Origin: Pseudobdellovibrionaceae bacterium
GTDB taxonomy: Bacteria; Bdellovibrionota; UBA1018; UBA6935
Length of the DNA stretch: 55,279 bases
Reading direction: 5' to 3'
NCBI GenBank assembly: GCA_002722705.1
Contig: PBMP01000019.1
Coordinates: 1 to 55,279 of the forward strand
The position numbers and the translations under genes were made by a program. Under the pieces are notes generated by a model. It saw nothing but the letters and a program-made list of their open reading frames with translations, searched no databases and was not told the DNA's origin. The stretch's first letter is position 1; every line of letters begins with the position of its first letter. Shown piece after piece: positions 1 to 9,309 of this stretch.

Positions 1-2
1 CA

Positions 3-1859
3 GACGATCCTTCTTTAAGAAGGAGTTTGAATCGCTGTTTAAAAGAACGAGGAATTCCACTTGCAGAGTCTCGAGATCCGACAGCACTGCGATGGGATGA
101 AAATTTAAAATGGGCATTTTCTCCTTTGAAAGTAGTTTCGTCTCGGTACGAAACTCTCTCTGTTCGTTCCTACTTAAGTTATTTTGATTTAGATTTGTTA
201 AGAAAATCCCAAAATTGGATCGCAGAGTATGGAATTCGAAAGGATCTAAAAAATTATAATTGTCCTCAATTAAAATCTCTTTATGAAAATTTGTTGATTT
301 TAGAAGAGTCTTTTGGAAGAAGGATGACTTTAGAAGAGATCTCGTCTAAACAACTTGAATTTTTAAATCGCTATAGTGAATCGATTGATTCTCATCAGTT
401 AGAACTTTTTGTTTTTTTAGAAAAGTTTTGGAAATCTTTTCAAACCGATTTAAAAGCTCTGGGACTTGAAAGAAAAAAAGCACCTGTCGGTTGGTGGTTA
501 GAGCGTGTGGGAGATCGATTGGATCAGATGGGAGCTTTAGTTGATTTAATCAAACCCACTCATGGAGTTCAAATTTATCGATTTTCTCAAGTTCCTTTTT
601 GGAGTAATCGAGAAAAAATAAAAAACCTTTACTTTTTAGGGTTTTCCTCGCGATGGCTCTCGGGCGATTCTGTTGCGGATTATGGAATGAATGATCGAGA
701 AAAAGATCTTTTATCCTCTGAGTTCAATGTAACTTCGACCTTTAGGGTCATTGAACAAAGAATGTTGATTTTAGATCAATGGCTTGATTTATCAGAACAG
801 GTCACCTTTTTAGATTCTCATTATGCTTGGGATGGAAAAGAAAAGGAAAGTCTTCATGCGACTTTTCAGGAGTGGCCAAGTGTAAATGTTTTGGAAACTA
901 AGCATTACGGAACGCACTCAAGGTGGAAAAAATCATTTTCTGGTTTGATGAAAAAACAAGAAAATAACTTAAAGTTAACTCCTCTTGTGAAAGAAGAAGT
1001 CAGAGCAACAGAGTTAGATCGTTACAGTCGATGTTTATTTCAAGGATTGGCTGCTTATCGTTGGAACTTAAGAGATGTTCGCCATGCAGAGGAAGAACTT
1101 TGGCCGGATGTCCTTGGAAATCTCCTTCATGCGTGTGTAGAGATTTTATTGTTAAATCGAACAGATCAAGGAACATTTACGAAGAGCTTGAATGAAGTCA
1201 TTGAAGAAGCTCAATCAAGAGTTCGTATTAAAGGGTGGATGAAAAACCGATTAACTGATCATGCATTGATTAGAAAAATAAAGAAAATTTTAGAAGTTTT
1301 TTGTGAAAAAGAAAAAGAGTATGTCCTTCGTTCGGGTACAGCCGTTTTTCAATTAGAAGATCAAAATTCACTTTCACTTCAGATAGGAAAAACTCGAGTT
1401 TATGGAAGACCTGATCGAATTGATTCACATCCGGATGGATTATTTGTAATTGATTATAAAACATCATCACAACTCCCTGCGGGAGTAGAAATGATTGAAG
1501 ATCATTATCGGTTGCAACTTCCATTTTACGCGTTAGCAGCTCCATTGCAGTATCAAAGACCTGTGATTGGTGCTCAATTGATTCAATTGAATTCAAGTGG
1601 GAATCGAAATCACGGTATTTTTTACAAAAAATGGAATGATAAAAAAGAAGGATTGACTCATACTCGTTCAAAAAAAAATGTTTTTGAAGAAGAGCCTGAA
1701 TTTATTTGGTCCCGGGCGTATGAGGCGATCGAGCACACTTTAAAAGAAATGGAATCTGGAATGTATTCTGCGGTTCCACGAAAAGAAATAGAATGTCGAT
1801 CATGCGTATATTCTGATCTTTGCGGAAAACGTAGGCAGCGTGTTGATCTGGATGAGTAG
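3..1859 (+). CDS. AddB-like PD-(D/E)XK exonuclease subunit, 5' partial
   Basis: The reading frame is open to the window edge, so the N-terminus is missing; the in-frame TTG at 27 is not a convincing start. The C-terminal half is a RecB/AddB-type nuclease: a Cys in YSRCLFQGLAAY, a helix with LLHACVEIL, then GRPDRID, the catalytic VIDYKT strand and the YRLQLPFYALA helix. It ends with CRSCVYSDLC, a CX2CX5C triad. With the upstream Cys this makes the four-Cys iron staple known from AddB and Cas4-type nucleases. Known AddB proteins pair with an AddA helicase in double-strand-break end resection; an AddA-like gene lies about 950 bp downstream on the same strand. Assignment to AddB rather than another RecB-family nuclease is inferred from that neighbour. 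Confidence 0.8.
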   Translation, partial: DDPSLRRSLNRCLKERGIPLAESRDPTALRWDENLKWAFSPLKVVSSRYETLSVRSYLSYFDLDLLRKSQNWIAEYGIRKDLKNYNCPQLKSLYENLLILEESFGRRMTLEEISSKQLEFLNRYSESIDSHQLELFVFLEKFWKSFQTDLKALGLERKKAPVGWWLERVGDRLDQMGALVDLIKPTHGVQIYRFSQVPFWSNREKIKNLYFLGFSSRWLSGDSVADYGMNDREKDLLSSEFNVTSTFRVIEQRMLILDQWLDLSEQVTFLDSHYAWDGKEKESLHATFQEWPSVNVLETKHYGTHSRWKKSFSGLMKKQENNLKLTPLVKEEVRATELDRYSRCLFQGLAAYRWNLRDVRHAEEELWPDVLGNLLHACVEILLLNRTDQGTFTKSLNEVIEEAQSRVRIKGWMKNRLTDHALIRKIKKILEVFCEKEKEYVLRSGTAVFQLEDQNSLSLQIGKTRVYGRPDRIDSHPDGLFVIDYKTSSQLPAGVEMIEDHYRLQLPFYALAAPLQYQRPVIGAQLIQLNSSGNRNHGIFYKKWNDKKEGLTHTRSKKNVFEEEPEFIWSRAYEAIEHTLKEMESGMYSAVPRKEIECRSCVYSDLCGKRRQRVDLDE

Positions 1860-2076
1860 CGTTTTTTTAAAAAAAGGTCTGGTATTAAAAGGAACCGGTG
1901 ATCTTGATTTTGGTTATCAGTCTATCAAAGCGTAGATTCAAATTTGTTGAAATGATTCGTTAAACTAAAATAAACAGGTATTGAGTGGGTGAATTTTTTA
2001 AGAAAAGAAATTTATATAACGCATATTGACATAATTTGATCTTTTTTTTAGCTCCTAGTGGAGATGAGGAGAGATC

Positions 2077-2763
2077 ATGAAAGTTTCAAGTTTAATGGTG
2101 GGAATTCTGGCTTTAAGCCTAGGGGGGTGTGAAATTCACCAAGTCGCAAAGCATGTGACAAAAAAAGTAGGAATTCCAGTCCATGTAAGAACGACAGAAG
2201 ATGATGAATGTATGCAGTCGACATTAGATTCTCTTGTCAAAGAATATGAGGGTCTCTCCTCTTCTCAAAAAAGAAAGCTGAGAAAAAATTTATCAATGTA
2301 TCGGTCTATTATTTTAAATCGATCTGAAAAAGTGCAAGAAGTTCATGGGACTTTGACACGTGTTTTTTTAATAAAGTCTAGAAAAAAAAGTGACTGTGGG
2401 GGGCGTCTATGTACTGCATATCAGGGATATGTTGCTCAGAAAGATATCTGTGATGAGAATGGTATTTGTGATGGAAGGCGTTGGATCGGTGAGAATCCTG
2501 TGACTCATGTCAAGGCAGGAGATTCTTTGGAAATTACGCCGCAAATGGGACTGGACCAAACTTATTTGACTTATTATCAAACCCTACAAAAAGCGACTTT
2601 TGATCAAGCCAATACAATTGATGAAACATCTCTTCTTTGGCAAGAAGATAAACTTTATAAATTAGTAAATGTGCCACCGAAAAGAAAGATTGCTCAATCA
2701 TTTAAAGCTCCTATCAATGGAATTTATTGTAGTCCTGCGATTCATTTAAAAGATCTCTTTTAA
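2077..2763 (+). CDS. Cys-rich lipoprotein of unknown function
   Basis: A 228-residue protein with a short lipoprotein signal peptide ending in LSLGGC, so Cys18 should be lipidated. A GAGGAGA Shine-Dalgarno precedes the ATG by about 8 bases. The mature part has a basic stretch near residues 65-85 and a Cys-containing segment (DCGGRLC, DICDENGICDG) around 110-140. I recognise no family. The gene sits between the two nuclease/helicase genes, about 220 bp after the first and only about 45 bp before the second. Co-transcription with the helicase is plausible, but a functional link between an envelope lipoprotein and DNA repair is not obvious. Confidence 0.75.
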   Translation: MKVSSLMVGILALSLGGCEIHQVAKHVTKKVGIPVHVRTTEDDECMQSTLDSLVKEYEGLSSSQKRKLRKNLSMYRSIILNRSEKVQEVHGTLTRVFLIKSRKKSDCGGRLCTAYQGYVAQKDICDENGICDGRRWIGENPVTHVKAGDSLEITPQMGLDQTYLTYYQTLQKATFDQANTIDETSLLWQEDKLYKLVNVPPKRKIAQSFKAPINGIYCSPAIHLKDLF

Positions 2764-2776
2764 TCCATAACTCTAA

Positions 2777-2815
2777 GAGTCATGCCTTTTTTTCTGATAA
2801 GAAGGGGCATGACTC
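2777..2815 (+). promoter_or_regulatory. Long hairpin covering the helicase start codon
   Basis: A perfect 10-bp inverted repeat, GAGTCATGCC (2777-2786) and GGCATGACTC (2806-2815), continues inward as T-A and T-G pairs (2787-2793 with 2799-2805) to a 5-base loop. In RNA this is a roughly 17-bp stem. Both candidate ATG starts of the helicase gene (2782 and 2809) and the purine-rich GAAGGGG lie in the stem. It may limit translation of the helicase. The T-run lies inside the 5' arm, not after the stem, so it is not a normal terminator. Confidence 0.55.
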
Positions 2816-5628
2816 AATATGAAGATCTTTCTCCTCAACAAAAAGAAGTAGTTGATTCTTGGGGACAAGGCCTTGCTGTTCAGGCAGGGGCAGGTTCTGG
2901 TAAGACAACAACTCTTGTAATCAAATGTGAAACTCTTTTGAAGAGAAAACCTGATGCTCGGTTTGCAGCAGTTTCTTTTACTGAAAGATCTGCTAGTGAT
3001 TTAAAAGAGAAGTTATCTGATCGAATTCATTTGGGAGGACCTGACTTTGCAGGGCACTGGGTAAAAACTATTCATGGTCTTTGTGCTTCAGTGATTCGTG
3101 ATTTTCCAACTGAAGCAGGATTTGATGGCGAAGAGACTGTGATGGCTGAAGCAGAAAGTCTTGAGCTTTGGGAGCGTTGTGTTCAGCGCCTTTGGTGGGA
3201 TAATCCTCCAGAAGAAGTTGAAAGAGCAGTTGATTTTTTACTTAAGCGAGAAACACGAAGTTCTTTTTTGGATTTACTCAAGAGATCAAAAGATTTGGCG
3301 TCTTTTGGGTTGATAGAATATCTAAATAGAAACTCAGATGAACAAGCTTTGCAGAAGGTGCTGTCGTATTTGTTTGAGCACTACAATCGTTTAAAGTTTA
3401 GAAGAGGAACGATTGATTTTCAGGATTTAGAACAAGGAGCCGATAGAGCTTTATCTTATTCTCATGTTCAAAAGCATTACCAACAACGTTTTGATTTGGT
3501 GATGATTGATGAGTTTCAAGACACAAATCCGCTTCAAGCAAGACTTTTGTGGAATTTTGTTAAAAACGATCAATCTAACCTTTGTGTTGTAGGTGATCCG
3601 AAGCAATCTATTTATCGATTTAGAGATGCTGATGTTTCTGTCTTTGATGACCTTTGCTCTCGTTTACCAGTGAAAAAATCTTTGAGTTGGAACTTTAGAT
3701 CGCGACCCGAAATTATTCATTACGTAAATGGAATTTGTGAAAAAATTTTTCCTTATTCGAAAATGAACTATGAACCTCTTGAGCCAAAGAAATCTTCGAC
3801 TGATGAACCTGCGATCATAGAGTTGAACATTACGGATCCGAAAGAGTTTGCGGGTTGGGTTCAATCAGAGCGAGCAAAAGGAGCTCGTTTAGAGGATATG
3901 GCTATTCTTTTAAGGAAAATTCGAGGAAATGAGAATTGGATCAAAGCACTTATTGAATCTGGTGTTCCGATAGCGATTAGTTCGGGGGGGCTTTTCTGGG
4001 AAGACCCAAGAGTCAGAGAGCTTGTTTCTTTTCTAAAGTGGTGGTCACAACCTGAAAATGAACTTTCAGGAGCTGTTTTTTTACGAGCTCCGTGGGTTCC
4101 GGTCACAGATGATTGGATTGATGAGCAAAGAAAATTAGATAAAAATCTTTGGGATTCTTTTTTCGAATTAGAGATTCCTTTAGCGAAGAGGCTCTCAAAG
4201 TTTTTAAATCAACCGGTTCGTCCCTCAGAGCTTCTTTGGAGTTTTTTAGAGGAAGGGCAAGAAGAAGAATTAGGAACTGCTGTTTTAGGATTATGGCATC
4301 GAGCGGAGGAATCTTCTTCAAGAGGATTAGATTTTGTGATGAATGTGAGTGAGATGGAAAATGCCGTTCAGAAAAGTCTTAGGGAAAGAGAAGTTCCTCC
4401 ACCGCACAATGAAGGCCAATTAACGATAATGACTCTTCACGGATCAAAGGGGTTAGAGTTTCCAAGAGTGATTTTGTTAGATTTAAAAGGAAAAACAAAA
4501 GCACCTAATTCTCCTCTTCTCTATTGGGATAGAAATGATGGTGCATATTTAGCAGGAAGAGACGATTTAGGGGCAAGACTAAAGAAAGATTCAGTTGAAA
4601 ATCTGTGGAAAGATCGAGAGCTTTTACATGTTCGAGCAGAAAGTATGAGACTGTTTTATGTCGCATTGACTCGTCCTCAGAATCAATTAATTTTAGTAAA
4701 AACGGAAAATGAAAAACTTGAAAAAGAATATGAGAAACCAGAAAAAATTTTTGAGTCTGATCACTGGAGAGGTTGGATCGATCTCGCGGGTGATTCTAAA
4801 ATTATTCAGAAGGAAGAAGTTCGAAACGAAAATTTTGAACAAAATCCACAAACAGAAGAGGTTTTTTGTTTAAATAAAATCAATTCATATCAAAAAGAAC
4901 GTCCAAGACATAGTGTGACTGAATGGAATATTCTCTCTCTTTGTGAAAGGAAGTATGTTTGGAAAACGATTGTGAGCAGAGCTCCACAAAAGAAAGTCCA
5001 GGTACGTGATTCTTCTTCTTCTTCTTCTTCCATTAATTTTCAGGAGTTGGGAACAGATGTTCATGCTGCTTTTGAAAATGAAGACCGTGAATCTTCATTT
5101 ATCTTTTTAAAGAAAAAATGGAAAAATATCTTACCTTGGGATGATCTTTTAGAATGGTCAAATCAGAGTCAATGGTTTAGTGAGAATTTTATTCAAACAT
5201 GGAATGAACTTCCTTTTGAGGTTCCTGTAACCTCAGGAAAAGCGCAAGTTCTTGTTGGAGCAATTGATCGAGTTGTCGAGAGTAAGGATGCTTTTTATAT
5301 TCTTGATTACAAAGTCACATTGAAATCAAAATCTGCAGAAGCATTAATTGAAGCTTACCAAGCTCAATTGCAACTTTACTGTTGGGCCTTAAGTCAGCTT
5401 TTGTTTGACTCACCAAAGAAAATAAAAGCATTTTTAATTCAAATTGATCAAAGTGGGGTACGTGAAATAGAAGTTCCGGTTTCAGAATCTCCAAACATTC
5501 ATCCATTTAAAATTGCATCTCGGATTAATGAACTTATTGCAGCTCCTGAAAAACATCAAGCGACTCCTTCAGCTCATTGTTTAGTGTGTGAATACTCTTC
5601 ATTTTGTGATCGAGCAGCTTTGTGTTGA
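2809..5628 (+). CDS. AddA-like UvrD/Rep helicase with C-terminal nuclease
   Basis: An SF1 helicase with all main motifs in order: Walker A AGAGSGKT near residue 26-33, DEFQDTN (motif II), VGDPKQSIYRFRDAD (III), NFRSRPE (IV), TLHGSKGLEF (V) and FYVALTRP (VI). The last 250 residues are a PD-(D/E)XK nuclease: LGTDVHAAFE, GAIDRVVE, ILDYKVT and YQAQLQLYCWAL. Unusually for an AddA-type subunit it also ends in CLVCEYSSFC (CX2CX5C), with a matching upstream Cys in SLCERKYVWK. Role inferred: helicase-nuclease partner of the AddB-like protein upstream, for recombinational repair. The alternative start at 2782 adds nine residues (MPFFLIRRG); neither start has a well-spaced ribosome site because both lie in a hairpin. 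Confidence 0.88.
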   Translation: MTQYEDLSPQQKEVVDSWGQGLAVQAGAGSGKTTTLVIKCETLLKRKPDARFAAVSFTERSASDLKEKLSDRIHLGGPDFAGHWVKTIHGLCASVIRDFPTEAGFDGEETVMAEAESLELWERCVQRLWWDNPPEEVERAVDFLLKRETRSSFLDLLKRSKDLASFGLIEYLNRNSDEQALQKVLSYLFEHYNRLKFRRGTIDFQDLEQGADRALSYSHVQKHYQQRFDLVMIDEFQDTNPLQARLLWNFVKNDQSNLCVVGDPKQSIYRFRDADVSVFDDLCSRLPVKKSLSWNFRSRPEIIHYVNGICEKIFPYSKMNYEPLEPKKSSTDEPAIIELNITDPKEFAGWVQSERAKGARLEDMAILLRKIRGNENWIKALIESGVPIAISSGGLFWEDPRVRELVSFLKWWSQPENELSGAVFLRAPWVPVTDDWIDEQRKLDKNLWDSFFELEIPLAKRLSKFLNQPVRPSELLWSFLEEGQEEELGTAVLGLWHRAEESSSRGLDFVMNVSEMENAVQKSLREREVPPPHNEGQLTIMTLHGSKGLEFPRVILLDLKGKTKAPNSPLLYWDRNDGAYLAGRDDLGARLKKDSVENLWKDRELLHVRAESMRLFYVALTRPQNQLILVKTENEKLEKEYEKPEKIFESDHWRGWIDLAGDSKIIQKEEVRNENFEQNPQTEEVFCLNKINSYQKERPRHSVTEWNILSLCERKYVWKTIVSRAPQKKVQVRDSSSSSSSINFQELGTDVHAAFENEDRESSFIFLKKKWKNILPWDDLLEWSNQSQWFSENFIQTWNELPFEVPVTSGKAQVLVGAIDRVVESKDAFYILDYKVTLKSKSAEALIEAYQAQLQLYCWALSQLLFDSPKKIKAFLIQIDQSGVREIEVPVSESPNIHPFKIASRINELIAAPEKHQATPSAHCLVCEYSSFCDRAALC
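5011..5031 (+). repeat. TCT trinucleotide tract in the helicase gene
   Basis: Six TCT codons plus TCC encode seven consecutive serines in the linker before the nuclease domain. Slippage would change linker length without shifting frame. Confidence 0.8.
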
Positions 5629-5723
5629 TGCGCTGTGCTTTGTTGTTGTTTTTTATTCAAAAATATTTCACTAGACAGAAAATAGATCTCCAGTCATAAG
5701 CTCATTTCTTTTTTTAACAACAA

Positions 5724-5744
5724 TGTCTTTTGTTTTAAAAGACA
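5724..5744. repeat. Perfect inverted repeat upstream of a lipoprotein gene
   Basis: TGTCTTTT (5724-5731), loop GTTTT, AAAAGACA (5737-5744). It lies about 30 bp before the TTG start at 5773. It could be an operator or an mRNA hairpin. A longer repeat with the same TGTCTTT/AAAGACA core occurs at 22812-22846. Confidence 0.4.
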
Positions 5745-5772
5745 AGATAACGATCATTGAGAGGGGATTGTT

Positions 5773-6720
5773 TTGAATAAGATAAAACTGTTTGTGGCAG
5801 CAGCTTTGATTCTAACTTGGCTTCCAGGCTGTGAAATTGAAGATGGATGTCTTGTTTTACCGGGTGATGATCCAGAAAATTGTCATGCAGATACAGATGG
5901 AAGAGTTGACGAGCCTGCTGAGGTGGATGTTGATGAGCTTTGTTCCGAACTCGCTAAAATGAAGCTTCCAGGATTTGAAGACTATACTGAAGGAAGAATT
6001 GTGACTCCCCTTGGATACTCTGGGACTGAGATTCCTGAGTCGACTACTGTTTGGGTAAATGAGTATCCTGTTAAGAATATGAAGTGGACGTGGACAGGAC
6101 CAGGTTTATCTCATTATTCTTGGATTTGGCAAAATATTCCAAATACTCATATGGAACCAGCGACTGTGGATGCTTCTCAATTGGATCAAAAAGGAAAACC
6201 TGTTGGTGAAGACATTTATGAACTTGAAATTGATCACAAAGCCCAACCTCACTTCAATAAAGAAAAGTGGGATGCTCCAGAAAACTGGTGGGAACAAAAT
6301 ATTGTGTGGGTAGTTGTAGAAACAGGAGCGCTTCCAGAACCTCCGAGTGCACAATTTAGATATCGAGAAACTCTAGGTGGAACAGATGATCATGTTGTTA
6401 TGGCTCCTATTGTGATTACCTTAGAGTCAGGAAAGGCATGGGCGTTAGCTGCATCAGTTCCTAAATTTGCTTCAGGATCGTGGGAAATTTATGGAGGACC
6501 TTTTAGAGTCAGAGGTCGGGCTTATCGATTCAGTAGTCCAAAAGATAACTCTGTAGTTGGAGATCCTCTTGCAGCTCACTACACGACAGTAGCTAATCCT
6601 GAAGATTATTTTCCGTATGGTGCGCTTCAAGGAACTGGATATGGAGAATGGTTCTTTTCTGCAACACATGGAATGTGTCAATTTAGAAAAGGAAACATGG
6701 ATGATTTAGGAAGTAAGTAA
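5773..6720 (+). CDS. Lipoprotein of unknown function
   Basis: A 315-residue protein starting at TTG, chosen because GAGAGGGG lies just upstream and because it gives a clean lipoprotein signal ending LTWLPGC (Cys20). The mature N-terminus is acidic and Cys-containing. The body is rich in Trp, Gly and Pro, with predicted beta structure around residues 90-300. I recognise no domain. It stands alone on the plus strand, its stop two bases from the end of the convergent histidine kinase gene. Confidence 0.75.
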   Translation: MNKIKLFVAAALILTWLPGCEIEDGCLVLPGDDPENCHADTDGRVDEPAEVDVDELCSELAKMKLPGFEDYTEGRIVTPLGYSGTEIPESTTVWVNEYPVKNMKWTWTGPGLSHYSWIWQNIPNTHMEPATVDASQLDQKGKPVGEDIYELEIDHKAQPHFNKEKWDAPENWWEQNIVWVVVETGALPEPPSAQFRYRETLGGTDDHVVMAPIVITLESGKAWALAASVPKFASGSWEIYGGPFRVRGRAYRFSSPKDNSVVGDPLAAHYTTVANPEDYFPYGALQGTGYGEWFFSATHGMCQFRKGNMDDLGSK

Positions 6721-6722
6721 AA

Positions 6723-8258
6723 TTACTCTAAAGACGATGAGAGAGAAATTTCATTTTTTTGAAGTTTCTCTCTCTCTGTTTGAAGTTCAATTGTGACTCT
6801 TGTAAATTTATTTTTCTCACTTTCGAGATTAATTTCCCCACCCCATGAGAGAATTGTTTTTTTTGCATCCCATAGGCCCAATCCTTTGAGTTCCTTTTTT
6901 TTGTTTTTTGTGGAGAATCCTGGAAAAAATATTTTTTCAATATTTTCCTTTAAAATTCCTTTTCCATTGTCTTGGATGTTTATTTTTATTTTCTCATTTT
7001 TCAGTTCGTAAAAGATTAGTATTTCTCCATTGTTTTCTATTGCTTCAATAGAGTTATTAATGATATTAGAACAAATTCGAATAAATTTATTAGAGTTTCC
7101 GTAAAAAAATCTCGATTTAAGTTCTTTTGAAAAAAGGTGTTTTATTTGAATATTTTTATTTAAATAAAGTTCATGTTTTTTTTCGAAAATTAAATCCTCA
7201 ATGGTTTCAATAATGAAAATTTTCTTTTTCATAGATCCATTAAAATAATGAGATTGACTTAGGTCGTTGATTATTGTTTCTATTCTGTGCGAGGCCATGC
7301 GGATTAATTTTTTTTCAGTTTTGAATTCATCGATTCCAGATATTCCAACTTTTAAAGCTGAGAGAGGAGATTTTATATCGTGAATGACTTGTCTTGCTAT
7401 TTCTGCTTTTGCTTTAGATTCTTTTTCTAAGATTTCTTGTTTGTTTTTAACATTAAGATATTCTGTGTATTTTTCGACAGCATGCTCTAGACGTTTAATT
7501 TCATTGTTTTCTAGTGTTGGTTTTTCGTTTTCGTTTAGTTTAAGAGATATTTTTGAGGTTAGGTGTTGAATTGGGTCAATTATTTTTATTTTAAAAAATA
7601 AAAGACTAAGTGTAACTCCTAGTATTAAAAAAATAATAAATGAAATAAGAAAAACGTAGCTATTCTCTTTTTGGTTATCTTTATAATTAATTTTAATTCT
7701 TTCATTAGAGAATAATTCTCTAGATTTGTTTTTTGTTAATATTTGAACACGATCTCTATGTAAACCAATAAGTTTATCTTCATCTATTGAAATTTTTATA
7801 TATGCTACAGGAGGTCCGTTAGCAATGAGGTGATGGTTGTCGTCAAATGAAATTTTTTTGGTTATATATAAATTATTTTTAATCCACTTTTTTTTTGTCG
7901 CTATTGCTTTATTTTCTTCGTTTTTTATGAAGAATTTCCAGTTTGTTATAAAATTAAATTCGTTTAAGTCAGAATAGATTTTAGAGAATAAGAGAGTTTT
8001 GATGTGAGTTCTTAATGGTTTTGGAGAGAGAATATAGTTTATCATTTCTGTTGATTGAGAAATGTTACTAATTCGATCTTTAGTTCGATCTACTTTATGG
8101 TTTATGCTTTTTTCTATTTGATTTCTAAGGTTTTCCCTAATTTCGAAACTTTCACGATCTTTTTGCATTTTCCATTGAATTAAGAAGAATAATCCTAAGC
8201 TAAGAGGAACTGCAACCGAAAATAAAATAGTGATAATGAGTATCGTTTTAATTTTCAC
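6723..8258 (-). CDS. Membrane histidine kinase
   Basis: A 511-residue sensor kinase. TM1 is near residues 5-27, followed by a periplasmic region of about 170 residues, TM2 (LISFIIFLILGVTLSLLFF), and a HAMP-like segment beginning KIIDPIQHL. The H-box is RQVIHDIKSPLSAL, the N-box NIINNSIEAIEN, the G1 box DNGKGI, the F-box IFFPGFST and the G2 box GLGL. The gene is more AT-rich than most neighbours, with many Lys, Asn and Ile codons. It starts with GTG and overlaps the end of the upstream solute-binding-protein gene by 11 bp, so the two are translationally coupled. No response regulator gene adjoins the pair. Confidence 0.88.
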   Translation of the reverse strand: MKIKTILIITILFSVAVPLSLGLFFLIQWKMQKDRESFEIRENLRNQIEKSINHKVDRTKDRISNISQSTEMINYILSPKPLRTHIKTLLFSKIYSDLNEFNFITNWKFFIKNEENKAIATKKKWIKNNLYITKKISFDDNHHLIANGPPVAYIKISIDEDKLIGLHRDRVQILTKNKSRELFSNERIKINYKDNQKENSYVFLISFIIFLILGVTLSLLFFKIKIIDPIQHLTSKISLKLNENEKPTLENNEIKRLEHAVEKYTEYLNVKNKQEILEKESKAKAEIARQVIHDIKSPLSALKVGISGIDEFKTEKKLIRMASHRIETIINDLSQSHYFNGSMKKKIFIIETIEDLIFEKKHELYLNKNIQIKHLFSKELKSRFFYGNSNKFIRICSNIINNSIEAIENNGEILIFYELKNEKIKINIQDNGKGILKENIEKIFFPGFSTKNKKKELKGLGLWDAKKTILSWGGEINLESEKNKFTRVTIELQTEREKLQKNEISLSSSLE

Positions 8259-9300
8259 TTTTTATAAACCTTATTTTTTTCCACCATGAATTTAATTTTT
8301 CTTGGTTTTCGCCCACTGGTTCACGGATGATAGAATAGTTTTCTTTTTTTAAAAAATTAATGGCTTCTTTTTTTAGATTTTCAATCTTTTGATTGCTAGA
8401 TGAATTTGTTTTTTTATAGGGAGAAAAATAAAAAGTTTCTTCAATCAGTGTTTTTGTATTTTTTTTATTTGTTATTCTTTTTACAAAACTTATTAAAGAA
8501 TTTAGTCTCTTTTTTGAGTAGCTTTTATTTAAAATGCAGACGAAGTCAGCCCCTATTGTTGGATAGTTTTTAGGTATGAAATAGGATATGTTTTTGTTAG
8601 TTTTTATTGCTCTGGTTCCGATGCCGTGCCACCCATAAGACGCTGCTTTTGAATTATTTTTTAAGAAAACTATTGAAGATTTAAAGTCTTTTTCAGAAAT
8701 TCCTTTAAATTTATCAGTAATCGAATTTAGTTCAGATTCTGTGCAATTTGATAATATTTTTTCTATTGAGTAAGGATGACCTTCTAGAGAACGAGTACAT
8801 TTTTTTTTAGAATCAATCATTGCTCTAATAAAAATTTCAGAGGCTTCATCAATAAGTCTAATTTTCTTCTTTTCTTTATTTAGATTGATAAAGTCGAAAA
8901 TAGTATCAGGAGGAGGGGTGAGAATATTGCCTCTAGAAACGTAAGCAGTTACTGACCAAATGTAGGGAATGCAGTGTGGAGCAAGTGCTCTAATTTCTTT
9001 TAGATACTCATTTGGTCTCAACTGATTTAGAGTATTTTTTTTTATATAACCATGCCTGTTTAAAATTTTATAAGACGAATTTGAAAGAATAGCAATATCG
9101 TATAATTCTGTTTTAGCTGCGATTGAACCGAGAGCAATTTGATTGGATCGATATAGTGTTGCATCAATTTTGTAGTTCAATTTTTGAAGGTCCGTCAGTG
9201 TAGACTCAGGCAGAAACCCCCACCAGCTCATCAACTTAATTGGGGTTATTCCAAATGTACTAGACAAGAGAAGGTAAAAAAAGAGGGTGGGAGTAAACAT
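8248..9300 (-). CDS. Periplasmic solute-binding-like sensor protein
   Basis: A 350-residue protein with an N-terminal hydrophobic export signal, then KLMSWWGFLPE, a conserved-looking strand start of PotD-type (spermidine/putrescine) binding proteins. The order also fits that family: YDIAILSNSSYKIL, then a hinge region with CIPYIWSVTAYVSRGN, and further on a C-terminal lobe. No ABC transporter permease or ATPase gene is nearby. The downstream gene is instead a histidine kinase, overlapping by 11 bp. The simplest reading is a ligand-binding accessory that presents a solute to the kinase's periplasmic domain. The ligand is unknown; polyamine is only a family-based guess. Confidence 0.7.
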   Translation of the reverse strand: MFTPTLFFYLLLSSTFGITPIKLMSWWGFLPESTLTDLQKLNYKIDATLYRSNQIALGSIAAKTELYDIAILSNSSYKILNRHGYIKKNTLNQLRPNEYLKEIRALAPHCIPYIWSVTAYVSRGNILTPPPDTIFDFINLNKEKKKIRLIDEASEIFIRAMIDSKKKCTRSLEGHPYSIEKILSNCTESELNSITDKFKGISEKDFKSSIVFLKNNSKAASYGWHGIGTRAIKTNKNISYFIPKNYPTIGADFVCILNKSYSKKRLNSLISFVKRITNKKNTKTLIEETFYFSPYKKTNSSSNQKIENLKKEAINFLKKENYSIIREPVGENQEKLNSWWKKIRFIKSEN

Positions 9301-9309
9301 TTGTGCGCC

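Noticed and set aside
2026-2054. TTGACA upstream of the lipoprotein gene as a promoter
   Set aside because: At 16-18 bp spacing no acceptable -10 hexamer is present.
3664-4352. Several open frames of 66-81 codons on both strands inside the helicase gene
   Set aside because: They lie within a well-supported coding region, have no family features and no ribosome sites; they are shadows.
5011-5031. TCT repeat as a phase-variable tract
   Set aside because: Unit length is three, so slippage keeps the frame; it is listed only as a serine tract.
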